Assembly: GCA_028532855.1 (NCBI GenBank)
Contig: JAQQAL010000024.1
Location: 114,615-178,614 of the forward strand
Direction: 5' to 3'
DNA from: Candidatus Thalassospirochaeta sargassi
GTDB lineage: Bacteria; Spirochaetota; Spirochaetia; UBA9216
Length of the DNA: 64,000 bases
This document shows, piece after piece, positions 16,369-24,441 of this stretch. The stretch's first letter is position 1. Each line of letters begins with the position of its first letter. Under the pieces are notes generated by a model. The model saw only the letters and a list, made by a program, of their open reading frames with translations. It searched no databases and had not been told where the DNA came from. The position numbers and the translations under genes are program-made.

Positions 16369-16936
16369 TAATAAGCAATTGCGCGGCAATATAGGTTGCT
16401 ACAATAAGGGTTCCTATACCGCGAACCTTTCGTTTGAAATTCCTGTATCCAATCAGGCTGTCTGATGCAATAAAAAGAAGGCTGCCCATGAATGTCGGCA
16501 GGAATTCGGATATGGGCAGAACCCAGACCCTCATCAGTGAACAATAGCTCATCAGCATGAGAATTGAAAGATAAAAGCCTGCAGCAAGAAGTACAGATTT
16601 AACATTATGACCGAACAGCTTTCGCATAAAAAGCAGGAAGCCTATGTAAGGCAGCAGCATCAGGATGGAGAATATCGGGTGTTGAATAAACACTTCAATC
16701 CCTCCGGAGCTTCGGATGAACACTATAATATAAAAGATATGACCTATCAGAAAAGAAAATGCCCCGGCGATAAACCAGCTTTTCCGACCGCGCATAAGCA
16801 GTAGGTCGCCAATCCATCCGAAGAAGAGGGCGGTAAGAATTAAAGCCTCAGGTGTTTCAGCTGCTAGAAGATAAATCACAGTAATTGCGGGTACCCAGAA
16901 GGGTTTGGTTATCATTTTAAATTTATGCAGGGTCAT
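16352..16936 (-). CDS. Lysoplasmalogenase family (YhhN/TMEM86) membrane protein
   Basis: 194-residue protein of about eight transmembrane helices in the YhhN family, whose animal member TMEM86B cleaves the vinyl-ether bond of lysoplasmalogen. Marks include FFGWIGDLLLM (about residue 40) and a late LFIASDSLIGYRNF block (Asp residues conserved in the family). Start set at the ATG at 16936, with GAGAG upstream; a longer frame to 17083 would run through the divergent ppaC promoter and start. The 3' end overlaps the Nudix gene. Confidence 0.85.
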   Translation of the reverse strand: MTLHKFKMITKPFWVPAITVIYLLAAETPEALILTALFFGWIGDLLLMRGRKSWFIAGAFSFLIGHIFYIIVFIRSSGGIEVFIQHPIFSILMLLPYIGFLLFMRKLFGHNVKSVLLAAGFYLSILMLMSYCSLMRVWVLPISEFLPTFMGSLLFIASDSLIGYRNFKRKVRGIGTLIVATYIAAQLLIITGLA

Positions 16937-16984
16937 ACTAGTCTCTCGTATTCTGTCGGTAAAAAGTTTAACATAAAATATGTA

Positions 16985-17013
16985 TAGACTCGAAAACGGT
17001 CGGCGGGTATAAT
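16985..17013 (+). promoter_or_regulatory. Leaderless promoter of ppaC
   Basis: TAGACT (16985-16990), 17 bases, then a perfect TATAAT (17008-17013), which ends seven bases before ATG 17021. Transcription should start at or beside the start codon. No Shine-Dalgarno sequence is present. Confidence 0.8.
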
Positions 17014-17020
17014 TTAATTG

Positions 17021-18661
17021 ATGAATGATATAATTGTTACAGGCCACAGGAATCCGGATATGGATTCCGTCTGCGCGGCTCACTGCTACGCGGAATTTAA
17101 AAATATTACAGACAGGAGCAACAACTATATTCCAGTAAGGTGTGGAAATCTGAATAACCAGACCAAGCAGGCTTTTAAGGCCGCAGGTGTAAAGCCGCCG
17201 GTTTTTATCAAGGATGTTAGCCCCAAGGTAAGCGATGTTACGAGGCGCGATATAGAAAGCCTCGATATTAATGAACCGGTTTTCAATGCTATAAAGGTGC
17301 TGGATGAAGAAAATATCAGCTGCATCCCTGTTTTTGAAGACGGTTTAGAGTTCCGGGGTATTATTACAATTCATCAGATAAGCGGTTTTCTGATTTCCGA
17401 GAATCTGGGCAGGCGGCCGGTTTACAAATTCAGGATAAATAATTTTCAGAATGTGCTGCCGGGTTTCTTCTATAAAAGAGGTAGTCAGTCCGAATTTTCT
17501 GCACCGGTTATGACAGGTGCTATGCCTATTGAGGTGAGCCGCGAACGAATTGAGGCTCTGAAGCCGGAAAAACCTGTACTAGTTGTAGGACTGCGTGATG
17601 ACTTGATTAATTTTGCCATAGAAAATGAGTTCCCTGCAATAATTCTGACCGGAGTAGATGATAAGCGCCTGAAATTTGATTTTGACGGATATGATGGTAC
17701 AGTTTTTATATCAAAGGCTGATACGGCAGAAACAATCAGACTGCTGAGGTTAAGCGCGCCGGTAAAGGTGATAATGAACCCTGAGCCGGAAAAGATTAAT
17801 GCTGAAAGTGCATTTGATGATGCAAAGAATTTACTGGTTAACTCGAATTATCGCGGGCTTCCCGTTTTTAATGGCGAGAGTTTCAGCGGAATTGTGACCA
17901 GGCGGTGTTTTATAGAAAAACCGCTTAGAAAACTGATCCTGGTTGATCATAATGAAACTTCACAGTCGGTAGCGGGTGCTGATCAGGCGAAAATTGTTGA
18001 GATAATCGATCATCACCGTATTTCTCCACAGCCAACAAAAACCCCAATCTACATGAATATAAGGCCTGTAGGAAGTACCTGTACCATAGTTTATAGTCAT
18101 TTTGAGGCAGCAGGCCTTGAGATAAGCAAAGAAACGGCTATGCTGCTTCTGTCCGGTATTTTATCGGATACTGTAATCCTTAAGTCTCCCACTACAACGG
18201 ATGAAGACAGCACTGCTGCGCTGAAACTTGCCGAGCTGTGCGGCTGTACTGTCGAGGAATACGGCAGCCAGCTTTTTGCTCAGTCGGCGGTTATAGACAG
18301 CATGCCGCCTGCGGAGATTATCGGGGCTGATTTCAAAGAATATTCCGATGCCGGCCTAAGCTTCGGTGTCGGGCAGGCTGAGGTTATCAATCTGGATGGT
18401 GTTAATCGTCTTAAGGATGAACTTGTCGCGCAACTTGAACGAACGGCCAAAACACGAGATCTGGACTGGGCCATGCTGCTTATAACTGATGTGATTAAGG
18501 AGCATTCAGTGCTGCTTATGACGAATATGCCGGCAGCGGAAAAGCTACTTGTTTATAAAAAGCTTGAGGATAATCTTTTTGACCTACCGGGGATTCTATC
18601 AAGAAAGAAGCAGCTTCTGCCCGAACTCCTGCGTGTTGTGGAAGAGCTTAAAGTGAGTTAA
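17021..18661 (+). CDS. ppaC: Putative manganese-dependent inorganic pyrophosphatase with CBS/DRTGG insert
   Basis: 546-residue family II (DHH/DHHA2) pyrophosphatase that hydrolyses PPi to phosphate in the cytoplasm. N-terminal metal site VTGHRNPDMDSVCAAH (about residues 5-20). A regulatory insert with a CBS pair split by a DRTGG-like domain lies at about 70-300. The second half of the DHH domain has DHNETSQSV (~310) and the DHH motif in EIIDHHRI (~328), and the DHHA2 domain follows. The CBS insert points to adenine-nucleotide control. I moved the start from TTG 17018 to ATG 17021. The gene appears to be leaderless. Confidence 0.93.
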   Translation: MNDIIVTGHRNPDMDSVCAAHCYAEFKNITDRSNNYIPVRCGNLNNQTKQAFKAAGVKPPVFIKDVSPKVSDVTRRDIESLDINEPVFNAIKVLDEENISCIPVFEDGLEFRGIITIHQISGFLISENLGRRPVYKFRINNFQNVLPGFFYKRGSQSEFSAPVMTGAMPIEVSRERIEALKPEKPVLVVGLRDDLINFAIENEFPAIILTGVDDKRLKFDFDGYDGTVFISKADTAETIRLLRLSAPVKVIMNPEPEKINAESAFDDAKNLLVNSNYRGLPVFNGESFSGIVTRRCFIEKPLRKLILVDHNETSQSVAGADQAKIVEIIDHHRISPQPTKTPIYMNIRPVGSTCTIVYSHFEAAGLEISKETAMLLLSGILSDTVILKSPTTTDEDSTAALKLAELCGCTVEEYGSQLFAQSAVIDSMPPAEIIGADFKEYSDAGLSFGVGQAEVINLDGVNRLKDELVAQLERTAKTRDLDWAMLLITDVIKEHSVLLMTNMPAAEKLLVYKKLEDNLFDLPGILSRKKQLLPELLRVVEELKVS

Positions 18662-18716
18662 ATTATTTATATTCAAATGATGCAGGATGAGTGTTGCTTT
18701 TCAGATAATTTATAAA

Positions 18717-18749
18717 TGGACCGTCCCGCCAATACCGGAAGACGGTCCA
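18717..18749. terminator. Hairpin between convergent ppaC and hsp20 genes
   Basis: A 9-bp stem (TGGACCGTC / GACGGTCCA) at 18717-18725 and 18741-18749 around a 15-base loop lies between the two converging stops. Flanks are A/T rich but without a clean T run in either direction, so termination is plausible rather than certain. Confidence 0.6.
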
Positions 18750-18759
18750 AATAAAGACT

Positions 18760-19119
18760 CTATCCCTCTTTAATCTGTATTTTACGGGGCTTTACTGATT
18801 CCTTAAGGCTGAGGATTAGCGTTACCACCCCATTTTTTACACTGGCATCTATATTTGTTCTGTCAATTGTATCATCAAGAGTATATTTCTGATAATAATC
18901 AGCATTACGAATTTCCCTGATAATATAATTTCCATCTTCAGACGGCATCAGTTTTTTTCCACTGATTATCAGGGTATCATTGTCAATACTGATATCAAGG
19001 TTTTCTTTTGGAACCCCCGGCATCTCAAGCTTGAGGATAACCGTTTCTTCGCCGTTGAAGATATCACAGCATGCTACTTGATTATGTTTTTTTGTATCAA
19101 TGTTTTTTCGTCTATCCAT
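18760..19119 (-). CDS. Small heat shock protein Hsp20 (second copy)
   Basis: 119-residue alpha-crystallin-domain protein, almost only the core domain: DIFNGEETVILKLEMPGVPKENLDISIDN at the front, SGKK strand, then NIDASVKNGVVTLILSLKES near the end. The N-terminal arm is very short, as is the tail, so oligomers may be small or mixed with the larger partner encoded 12 bases upstream. AGGAGG precedes the ATG. Co-transcribed with the first hsp20 gene from a sigma-54-type promoter. Confidence 0.93.
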   Translation of the reverse strand: MDRRKNIDTKKHNQVACCDIFNGEETVILKLEMPGVPKENLDISIDNDTLIISGKKLMPSEDGNYIIREIRNADYYQKYTLDDTIDRTNIDASVKNGVVTLILSLKESVKPRKIQIKEG

Positions 19120-19131
19120 TTAATTTTCCTC

Positions 19132-19590
19132 CTACTTTACTTTTACTGCAATTTGTTTGGGTTTTGCTTCTTCTTTTTTGGGCAAAGTCACGCGCAAAAT
19201 CCCGTCTTTCAGTTCGGCACTGATTTTTTCGGGGTCAATAGATCGGGGTAGCGGCAGAGTTCGCTGGAAAGTCCCTGACCATAATTCTTTTCGAAAGTAC
19301 GTTCCTTCTGAACTCTCTTTTTCTTCATTCTTTGTACCCTTGATAGTGAGTACGTTCGAAGCGATACTCATATCAATATCTTCCTGACTCAAACCCGGCA
19401 GCTCGCAAACGAGAAAGAACTCATGGTCCTTTTCTATAAGATCCATTCCAGGTGAAACATTTCGCTCAAACAAACCTGTGTTAGAAGGGTAACTATTGAT
19501 GTCAAAAAGGTCGTTGATTTCACTCTGCAGGCGTTTAAGTTCCTCCAGGGGATCATATAGATTATGTTTTTCTAATTTAGTGATTGCCAT
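19132..19590 (-). CDS. Small heat shock protein Hsp20 (first copy)
   Basis: 152-residue alpha-crystallin chaperone that holds unfolding proteins. A normal-length N-terminal arm (DPLEELKRLQSEINDLFD) precedes the core (GMDLIEKDHEFFLVCELPGL at about 48-68), then LPRSIDPEKISAELKDGILRVTLPKKEEAKP with the conserved GILRVTLPK strand. It has an AGGAGGTG ribosome site (19596-19603). First gene of the two-gene hsp20 operon; the promoter is a -24/-12 element. Confidence 0.95.
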   Translation of the reverse strand: MAITKLEKHNLYDPLEELKRLQSEINDLFDINSYPSNTGLFERNVSPGMDLIEKDHEFFLVCELPGLSQEDIDMSIASNVLTIKGTKNEEKESSEGTYFRKELWSGTFQRTLPLPRSIDPEKISAELKDGILRVTLPKKEEAKPKQIAVKVK

Positions 19591-19625
19591 AACAGCACCT
19601 CCTGTATTTTGTTCATAAATATATC

Positions 19626-19642
19626 TGCATAAAGTGTGCCAA
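19626..19642 (-). promoter_or_regulatory. Sigma-54 (-24/-12) promoter of the hsp20 operon
   Basis: On the minus strand the 17 bases TTGGCACACTTTATGCA match the RpoN consensus (TTGGCAC-N5-TTGCA) with one change in the -12 block, and the diagnostic GG-N10-GC spacing is exact (GG at 19640-19639, GC at 19628-19627). The start site would be near 19615, 25 bases before the ATG. No sigma-70 pair was seen in the leader, and no CIRCE repeat is present. Confidence 0.78.
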
Positions 19643-19738
19643 TAAATATTGATTTATAAAATTATGTAAATAGTTGCATTATAAGGAGTTATAGCATGGG
19701 TAAAGGGTTGGGATGAATCGTTTAGTCTTAAAAAAATG

Positions 19739-19753
19739 GTATCAAATTGATAC
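19739..19753. promoter_or_regulatory. Inverted repeat upstream of the sigma-54 promoter (possible enhancer site 1)
   Basis: GTATCAA-A-TTGATAC, perfect 7-base arms, about 100 bases upstream of the -24 element, the usual distance for a bacterial enhancer-binding protein site. The function is inferred from position only. Confidence 0.5.
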
Positions 19754-19787
19754 AGAAAATCTATCTTCTAAAATCATAATGAGTCAA

Positions 19788-19811
19788 TTTGCACCATTTT
19801 ATACGTGCAAA
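19788..19811. promoter_or_regulatory. Inverted repeat upstream of the sigma-54 promoter (possible enhancer site 2)
   Basis: TTTGCAC, ten bases, GTGCAAA: perfect 7-base arms about 145-170 bases upstream of the hsp20 promoter. It differs in sequence from the repeat at 19739-19753, so the two may bind different proteins, or only one may matter. The rest of 19643-19931 shows no gene. Confidence 0.5.
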
Positions 19812-19931
19812 GGACATACTGACACAATTATTTTTCAAAGATATCTGGCGTGTAAATTTTTAGTTTTCTGCGTTTAGCTACCGGGGTGTTGCCGGGAGCT
19901 CAGAAGTGAAATTATTCATATTTACGTGTTT

Positions 19932-20603
19932 TTACCTCTTGTTCCCTGCATCAAGCCTTATAAAAAAACCGGCCATTTCTGCCGGTGTCCGAAATACTTC
20001 ATCGGCGCCGCAGGCTCGAAGCTGCTCTTCGCTGTGGACGCCCCAGGTTACAGCGCCGCTTTTGAGTCCGGCAGCCTTTGCCGCATTACAGTCTGTTTCG
20101 GTGTCGCCTATATACCAGCAGTTTTCAGGTCTGGCGGATAATCCGGCGCAGGCCTGAAGAATGCCGTCGGGGGCCGGCTTGCTCGCCCTCACGTTTTCCT
20201 CGCCGAGTATGATTTCAAGATCATAGGCGTAGTGCAGATGTGCGGCAGCCTTTCTTACGAAGAGCCCCTGATTGTTGGTGACCATTCCCATCGAATACCC
20301 GTACCCGGCCAGTACGTCAAGTGCTTCGCGAACACCCGGGTACACTTTCAGGTGCTCTATTCCAATCCCGTTCATCAGTTCGTAAAACTTATCAGCCATT
20401 AACTTAGCTTCAGCGCTGTCGTCTGATTTTGTGTGATATAAAAATCTCTCAGCTGTAGGATAGGGAAAACCGTCCAGGACCTCCTCGTTTGTAAGCTCGT
20501 GAAAATCCCATTGCCTGAGAACCATATTTGTACAGAATGCAACTGAATCAATTGAATTAACAAGTGTTCCGTCGTGATCAAAAATAATTGCTGCCTTTTT
20601 CAT
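19932..20603 (-). CDS. HAD-superfamily phosphatase (phosphoglycolate-phosphatase-like)
   Basis: 223-residue HAD subfamily IA hydrolase. Motif I FDHDGTLVNS (about residues 8-17, nucleophile and acid/base Asp), motif II Thr in GMVTNNQG (~108), motif III Lys in KPAPDGILQ (~142) and motif IV YIGDTETDCNAAKAAG (~165) are all present, with a helical cap between. The substrate is not readable; phosphoglycolate or another small sugar phosphate is likely. It has no Shine-Dalgarno sequence; TATAAA ends five bases before the ATG. Confidence 0.92.
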   Translation of the reverse strand: MKKAAIIFDHDGTLVNSIDSVAFCTNMVLRQWDFHELTNEEVLDGFPYPTAERFLYHTKSDDSAEAKLMADKFYELMNGIGIEHLKVYPGVREALDVLAGYGYSMGMVTNNQGLFVRKAAAHLHYAYDLEIILGEENVRASKPAPDGILQACAGLSARPENCWYIGDTETDCNAAKAAGLKSGAVTWGVHSEEQLRACGADEVFRTPAEMAGFFIRLDAGNKR

Positions 20604-20608
20604 AGACT

Positions 20609-20638
20609 TTTATACCATTTTATTACATTCCTTGGTAA
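20609..20638 (-). promoter_or_regulatory. Candidate leaderless promoter of the HAD gene
   Basis: Minus strand: TTACCA (20638-20633), 18 bases, TATAAA (20614-20609), then five bases to the ATG at 20603. Spacing is slightly off the 17/6 pattern, so this is a moderate case. Confidence 0.5.
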
Positions 20639-20755
20639 CAGTTCGTTATTGGAAATTGGTTAAAAAGGTGCTTATTGATTGGACAATGTAATTATAGATT
20701 GTTATCTTTATTAGTGAGAAATAATTAGCCTTATAAAAAAAACAAGGAGTCAGTT

Positions 20756-21469
20756 TTGGCTATCGTTGAACTAAAAGAAGTTAAAAAAGTATACCCCCTC
20801 GGAAAAACAGAGGTTCATGCGGTTAAGGGCGTCAGTTTTGAAATATGCAAGGGTGATTTTATATCTATTGCAGGACCTTCGGGCAGCGGTAAATCAACAA
20901 TTTTAAATATGATTGGATGTATCGATGTTCCCACAGAAGGGCAGGTTCTGATAAACGGAACTGAAACCGGCGGATTATCAGACAGAGATATAACGGATCT
21001 GCGGCATGAGGTCCTTGGTTTTATTTTTCAGTCGTTCAATCTGATTCCGGTATTGAATGTATATGAGAATGTAGAGTTTCCACTCCTGCTGGGTAAATCC
21101 AGAATGACTAAGGCAGAGAAATCTGACTGGATTGACATGCTGATTGATGAAGTTGGTCTTCAAGAATGGCGAAACCATAAACCCAATGAGCTCTCAGGCG
21201 GGCAGAGACAGAGAGTTGCAATCGCGCGCGCTCTTGTCACCAAGCCTGAGATAGTCCTGGCCGATGAGCCGACAGCTAATCTGGATTCAGTAACCAGTGA
21301 AGCTATTATAAATCTGATGAAAAAAATTAACCGTGATCTGGGGACAACCTTCATCTTTTCAACCCATGATCCTACAATTGTCGATGTTGCAGATCATATA
21401 ATCAGACTCCGGGATGGTCTTATCAGTGATAATTACCGGCAGGACGATGCCAGGGCATGCAGGGAGTAG
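20756..21469 (+). CDS. ABC transporter ATPase, LolD/MacB type
   Basis: 237-residue ATPase of the LolD/MacB/FtsE class that powers FtsX-type permeases. Walker A GPSGSGKST (about residues 41-49), Q-loop FIFQSFNLIPVLNVYENVEFPLL, signature LSGGQRQRVAIARAL (~144) and Walker B IVLADEPTANLDS (~164) are intact. Starts at TTG with AAGGAG seven bases upstream. Head of a six-gene run with two permeases, a LolA-like protein, a beta-barrel and a lipoprotein. I infer a machine that moves lipid or lipoprotein from inner to outer membrane. Confidence 0.94.
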   Translation: MAIVELKEVKKVYPLGKTEVHAVKGVSFEICKGDFISIAGPSGSGKSTILNMIGCIDVPTEGQVLINGTETGGLSDRDITDLRHEVLGFIFQSFNLIPVLNVYENVEFPLLLGKSRMTKAEKSDWIDMLIDEVGLQEWRNHKPNELSGGQRQRVAIARALVTKPEIVLADEPTANLDSVTSEAIINLMKKINRDLGTTFIFSTHDPTIVDVADHIIRLRDGLISDNYRQDDARACRE

Positions 21470-21472
21470 CGC

Positions 21473-23011
21473 ATGCCGGTACTGTTAAGAATAGCTGTCC
21501 GAAACCTTCGGCAGCATAGTTCAAAGAGCCTGATTATAGGCATAATCATGGCCGTTGGGGTGATGATCCTCGTAGTTGGCAATACCCTTATAAACACGAT
21601 TGATACCGGTATTGAAAGATCTTTTATCGATAATTATACGGGTAATATAATGATTACCGGAGAGACAAAAAACGACCTGTCCCTTTTCGGTGTGCGTTCA
21701 CCAAGCGGTCTTGAGGAAACTCCTACGATACCTGATTTTGAAATGATAAAGAATCATTTAGATGAAATTCCTGGTATTGTATCGGCTGCAAACCAGATTA
21801 CCGGTTTCGGAATTATCAATATTGAGAAGGTTGATGAAGACAAGGGGCCGTATATGGGCTTGCTCTTCGGTATTGAGCCTGAGCAGTACAGAGAGATGTT
21901 CTCCAATACAATCATATCCGAAGGGCATTTCCTTGCGCCGGGAGAAGAAGGCATCCTCATGTCGCGTTCCAACGTTGATACGATGAATGAAATTTTTGAA
22001 CTTAATCCCGGAGTAGGCGTCGGTGACAAGATTCTGATAACAGCTCCCGGGTCCGCCGGTTTTAAAATCAGAGAGGTGGAAATTAAGGGTATTTACACCC
22101 TTGAACATGAATCAGAGGCTGCCGGCTACATTTCGTATATTGATGCTCAGACCCTCCGGGTTATGAAGGGGATGAACCTGGGAAATCAGGGCGAGGTTGA
22201 GCTTTCTGATGAAGAAACATCACTGCTTTCGGATGATAGTTTCGATGCGATGTTTGAGGTGGATGCATTTACCGGTGAAGCAGAACTTGATTTTGAGATG
22301 ACCGAAGATAACCTCTTTAGCATCCTTGATCTTGACAGTGCCGGGGATGAGGCGGTGATTAATGTTGAGGATATGTTCTCTGAAGATGATGCAGGGGCGG
22401 TTGATACTGAAGTGCCGGCTGAATCCTTCACCTGGGAGTATATTCTGCTTAAAACCGAAAATCAGCGCTCAGCTGCAAGAATAATATCTGAGCTGAATAT
22501 CTGGTTTGCCGATAACGGTATCAGCGCGACCGCTCAGGACTGGAAGGCAGCAGCGGGACCATTTTCGACTACTGCAGATGTGATTCGGATCGTTTTCAAC
22601 ATCGCAATTATCCTTGTTGCAATTGTCGCAATTATTATCATGACCAATACCCTTGTTATAAATGTCGTTGAACGGACGGCTGAAATTGGAACAATGCGGG
22701 CTCTGGGTGCGCATAAGGGTTTTATCAGAAGAATGGTGACCACAGAGGTTTTTACAATTTCTGTAATATTCGGATTTATCGGAATGCTGGTTGGTGTATT
22801 CGTGCTGGTGATAGTCGGCTGGATAGGATTTGAAGCGACAAATCCCTTTCTTGAAATCCTTTTCGCAGGGCCGATTCTCAAGCCGGTGTACTCTGCATCA
22901 TCGGTTTTCGGTTCATGGGTAACCGTGATAATAATCGGTATGATTGCAAATATCTATCCGCTCCGGCTTGCATTAAAAGTACAGCCTATTAAAGCGATGA
23001 TGAGTGAGTGA
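21473..23011 (+). CDS. FtsX/MacB-type ABC permease, with acidic periplasmic insert
   Basis: 512-residue permease. One transmembrane helix near residues 18-38, a large periplasmic MacB-PCD-like region (about 45-365), then three C-terminal helices (about 375-400, 428-455, 475-500) with the FtsX-fold signature VVERTAEIGTMRALGAHKGFIRRMV. An extra block of about 80 residues rich in Asp/Glu (about 240-315) is unusual for LolC/LolE and may contact the carrier protein. It starts three bases after the ATPase stop. Three hairpins lie downstream before the second permease. Confidence 0.9.
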   Translation: MPVLLRIAVRNLRQHSSKSLIIGIIMAVGVMILVVGNTLINTIDTGIERSFIDNYTGNIMITGETKNDLSLFGVRSPSGLEETPTIPDFEMIKNHLDEIPGIVSAANQITGFGIINIEKVDEDKGPYMGLLFGIEPEQYREMFSNTIISEGHFLAPGEEGILMSRSNVDTMNEIFELNPGVGVGDKILITAPGSAGFKIREVEIKGIYTLEHESEAAGYISYIDAQTLRVMKGMNLGNQGEVELSDEETSLLSDDSFDAMFEVDAFTGEAELDFEMTEDNLFSILDLDSAGDEAVINVEDMFSEDDAGAVDTEVPAESFTWEYILLKTENQRSAARIISELNIWFADNGISATAQDWKAAAGPFSTTADVIRIVFNIAIILVAIVAIIIMTNTLVINVVERTAEIGTMRALGAHKGFIRRMVTTEVFTISVIFGFIGMLVGVFVLVIVGWIGFEATNPFLEILFAGPILKPVYSASSVFGSWVTVIIIGMIANIYPLRLALKVQPIKAMMSE

Positions 23012-23014
23012 ATG

Positions 23015-23048
23015 AATGCTTAAATCATATCTGTAAGATTTAAGCATT
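23015..23048. repeat. Hairpin 1 between the permease genes
   Basis: A perfect 12-bp inverted repeat (AATGCTTAAATC / GATTTAAGCATT) with a 10-base loop, just after the first permease stop. No T run follows, so it is not a simple terminator. Confidence 0.85.
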
Positions 23049-23050
23049 TA

Positions 23051-23072
23051 AAAGTTTGAGAGAGCAAACTTT
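23051..23072. repeat. Hairpin 2 between the permease genes
   Basis: AAAGTTTG, loop AGAGAG, CAAACTTT: perfect 8-bp arms, two bases after hairpin 1. Confidence 0.8.
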
Positions 23073-23084
23073 AGAAAAAATAAT

Positions 23085-23100
23085 CCGCCATCCGTGGCGG
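23085..23100. repeat. Hairpin 3 between the permease genes
   Basis: CCGCCA, four bases, TGGCGG: a short GC-rich stem 18 bases before the ATG of the second permease and close to its AGGGA ribosome site. It may affect mRNA decay or translation of the second permease. Confidence 0.7.
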
Positions 23101-23117
23101 CTATTATAGGGATTAAA

Positions 23118-24431
23118 ATGAGAGACGTAAAAATTGCCTTTAGAAATCTGACCCGTCAGAAAAAACGAACTATCCTTCTTGCAGCAGCTATTGCATTCGG
23201 AATATATATAATTACTATGATCAACGGTTTCACTGGAAGCTTTATAGAGAATGTAAGTGAGAACTTTTCGAATCTGTTAGCGGGTCATATATTTATAGAG
23301 GGTGTGGAAAAATCAGAATCCGGCAGAACTTTATCCCTTGTACGTAATGATGATATTCTGATGGATGCTATAGAAGATAATGAAGTTCCATGGAAATACA
23401 TTACCAAACGATCGGATATGAATGCAACCCTGATTTTTGAAGGGGAAACAGCACAGCAGACGGTAACCGGTGCGGACTGGGATCAGGAAGAATACTTTAA
23501 GGAAAGAATTATCCTGACCCAAGGTACTTTTGAGGATCTTCAGGCTGAAAGGCAGGGGATTATTATCAGCGAAAAGGTAGCGGAAAAGATAAATGTCGAA
23601 ATAGGCGACAGGCTGCTGGTTAAATGCCGGACTTATACCGGTCAGCAGAATGTGGGCGAGTTTGTTATGACTGGAATGCTGGTTGACTCCAGCCTCTTCG
23701 GAGGTTCGACAGCCTATGCGAATATTTCATATGTGAATGAACTGCTTAATCTGAAACCCGGTGAATATATGTCCATGGGAATCTATCTTGAAGACCCGGA
23801 TATGATTGATGAGACAGCTGAAAACCTTTATGAAGATTTGAAAACTAGGGTAAGCATGTTTGAACGAAACACCGGGGATGATGATGAAAACCCGATAATT
23901 GCAATGCTTGAGCAGGAAGATGAAGAGGAGTGGGAAGGTCTTCGTTTCAGATTTATGACCCTGAATGATATAATGAAGGAGGTTCAGCAGATAGTTGATG
24001 TTCTAAATACCGCAGCGTTGATTATTCTTCTTGTTCTTTTCGGAATTATAATGGTAGGTGTAACGAATACTTTCCGGATGGTTTTAATGGAGAGGACAAA
24101 GGAAATCGGAACAATGCGTGCTGTCGGAATGCAGCGCGGAATTGTGCGAAAGCTATTTCTCTATGAAGCGTTTTTTATTGCAGTAATCGGTGTTGCTGTC
24201 GGATTAATTCTTGCGGGAATTACAATGCTGATACTCATGCAGATTAACTGGGGGCTTGATACGCCTGCGTTTATGCTGATGAAGAACGGTTATATGACAT
24301 TTAAGATGCCTGTTTGGCAGATATTTTTAAACTTCGGAATTGTCAGCATTCTGACGCTGTTTGCAGCCTTCTTTCCATCGAACAAGGCTGCCAAGCTTCA
24401 GCCTGCAGATGCTCTGCGAAGTACAAAATAG
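23118..24431 (+). CDS. FtsX-type ABC permease (second)
   Basis: 437 residues with the same plan as the first permease: N-terminal helix (FRNLTRQKKRTILLAAAIAF, about 9-30), periplasmic domain (~40-300), and three C-terminal helices with VLMERTKEIGTMRAVGMQRGIVRKL at about 325-350. The ATG at 23118 has AGGGA five bases upstream; the in-frame GTG at 23094 lies inside a hairpin. The two permeases probably form a heterodimer with the ATPase, as LolC and LolE do. Ends 10 bases before the LolA-like gene. Confidence 0.9.
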   Translation: MRDVKIAFRNLTRQKKRTILLAAAIAFGIYIITMINGFTGSFIENVSENFSNLLAGHIFIEGVEKSESGRTLSLVRNDDILMDAIEDNEVPWKYITKRSDMNATLIFEGETAQQTVTGADWDQEEYFKERIILTQGTFEDLQAERQGIIISEKVAEKINVEIGDRLLVKCRTYTGQQNVGEFVMTGMLVDSSLFGGSTAYANISYVNELLNLKPGEYMSMGIYLEDPDMIDETAENLYEDLKTRVSMFERNTGDDDENPIIAMLEQEDEEEWEGLRFRFMTLNDIMKEVQQIVDVLNTAALIILLVLFGIIMVGVTNTFRMVLMERTKEIGTMRAVGMQRGIVRKLFLYEAFFIAVIGVAVGLILAGITMLILMQINWGLDTPAFMLMKNGYMTFKMPVWQIFLNFGIVSILTLFAAFFPSNKAAKLQPADALRSTK

Positions 24432-24441
24432 AGGTAGGTTT

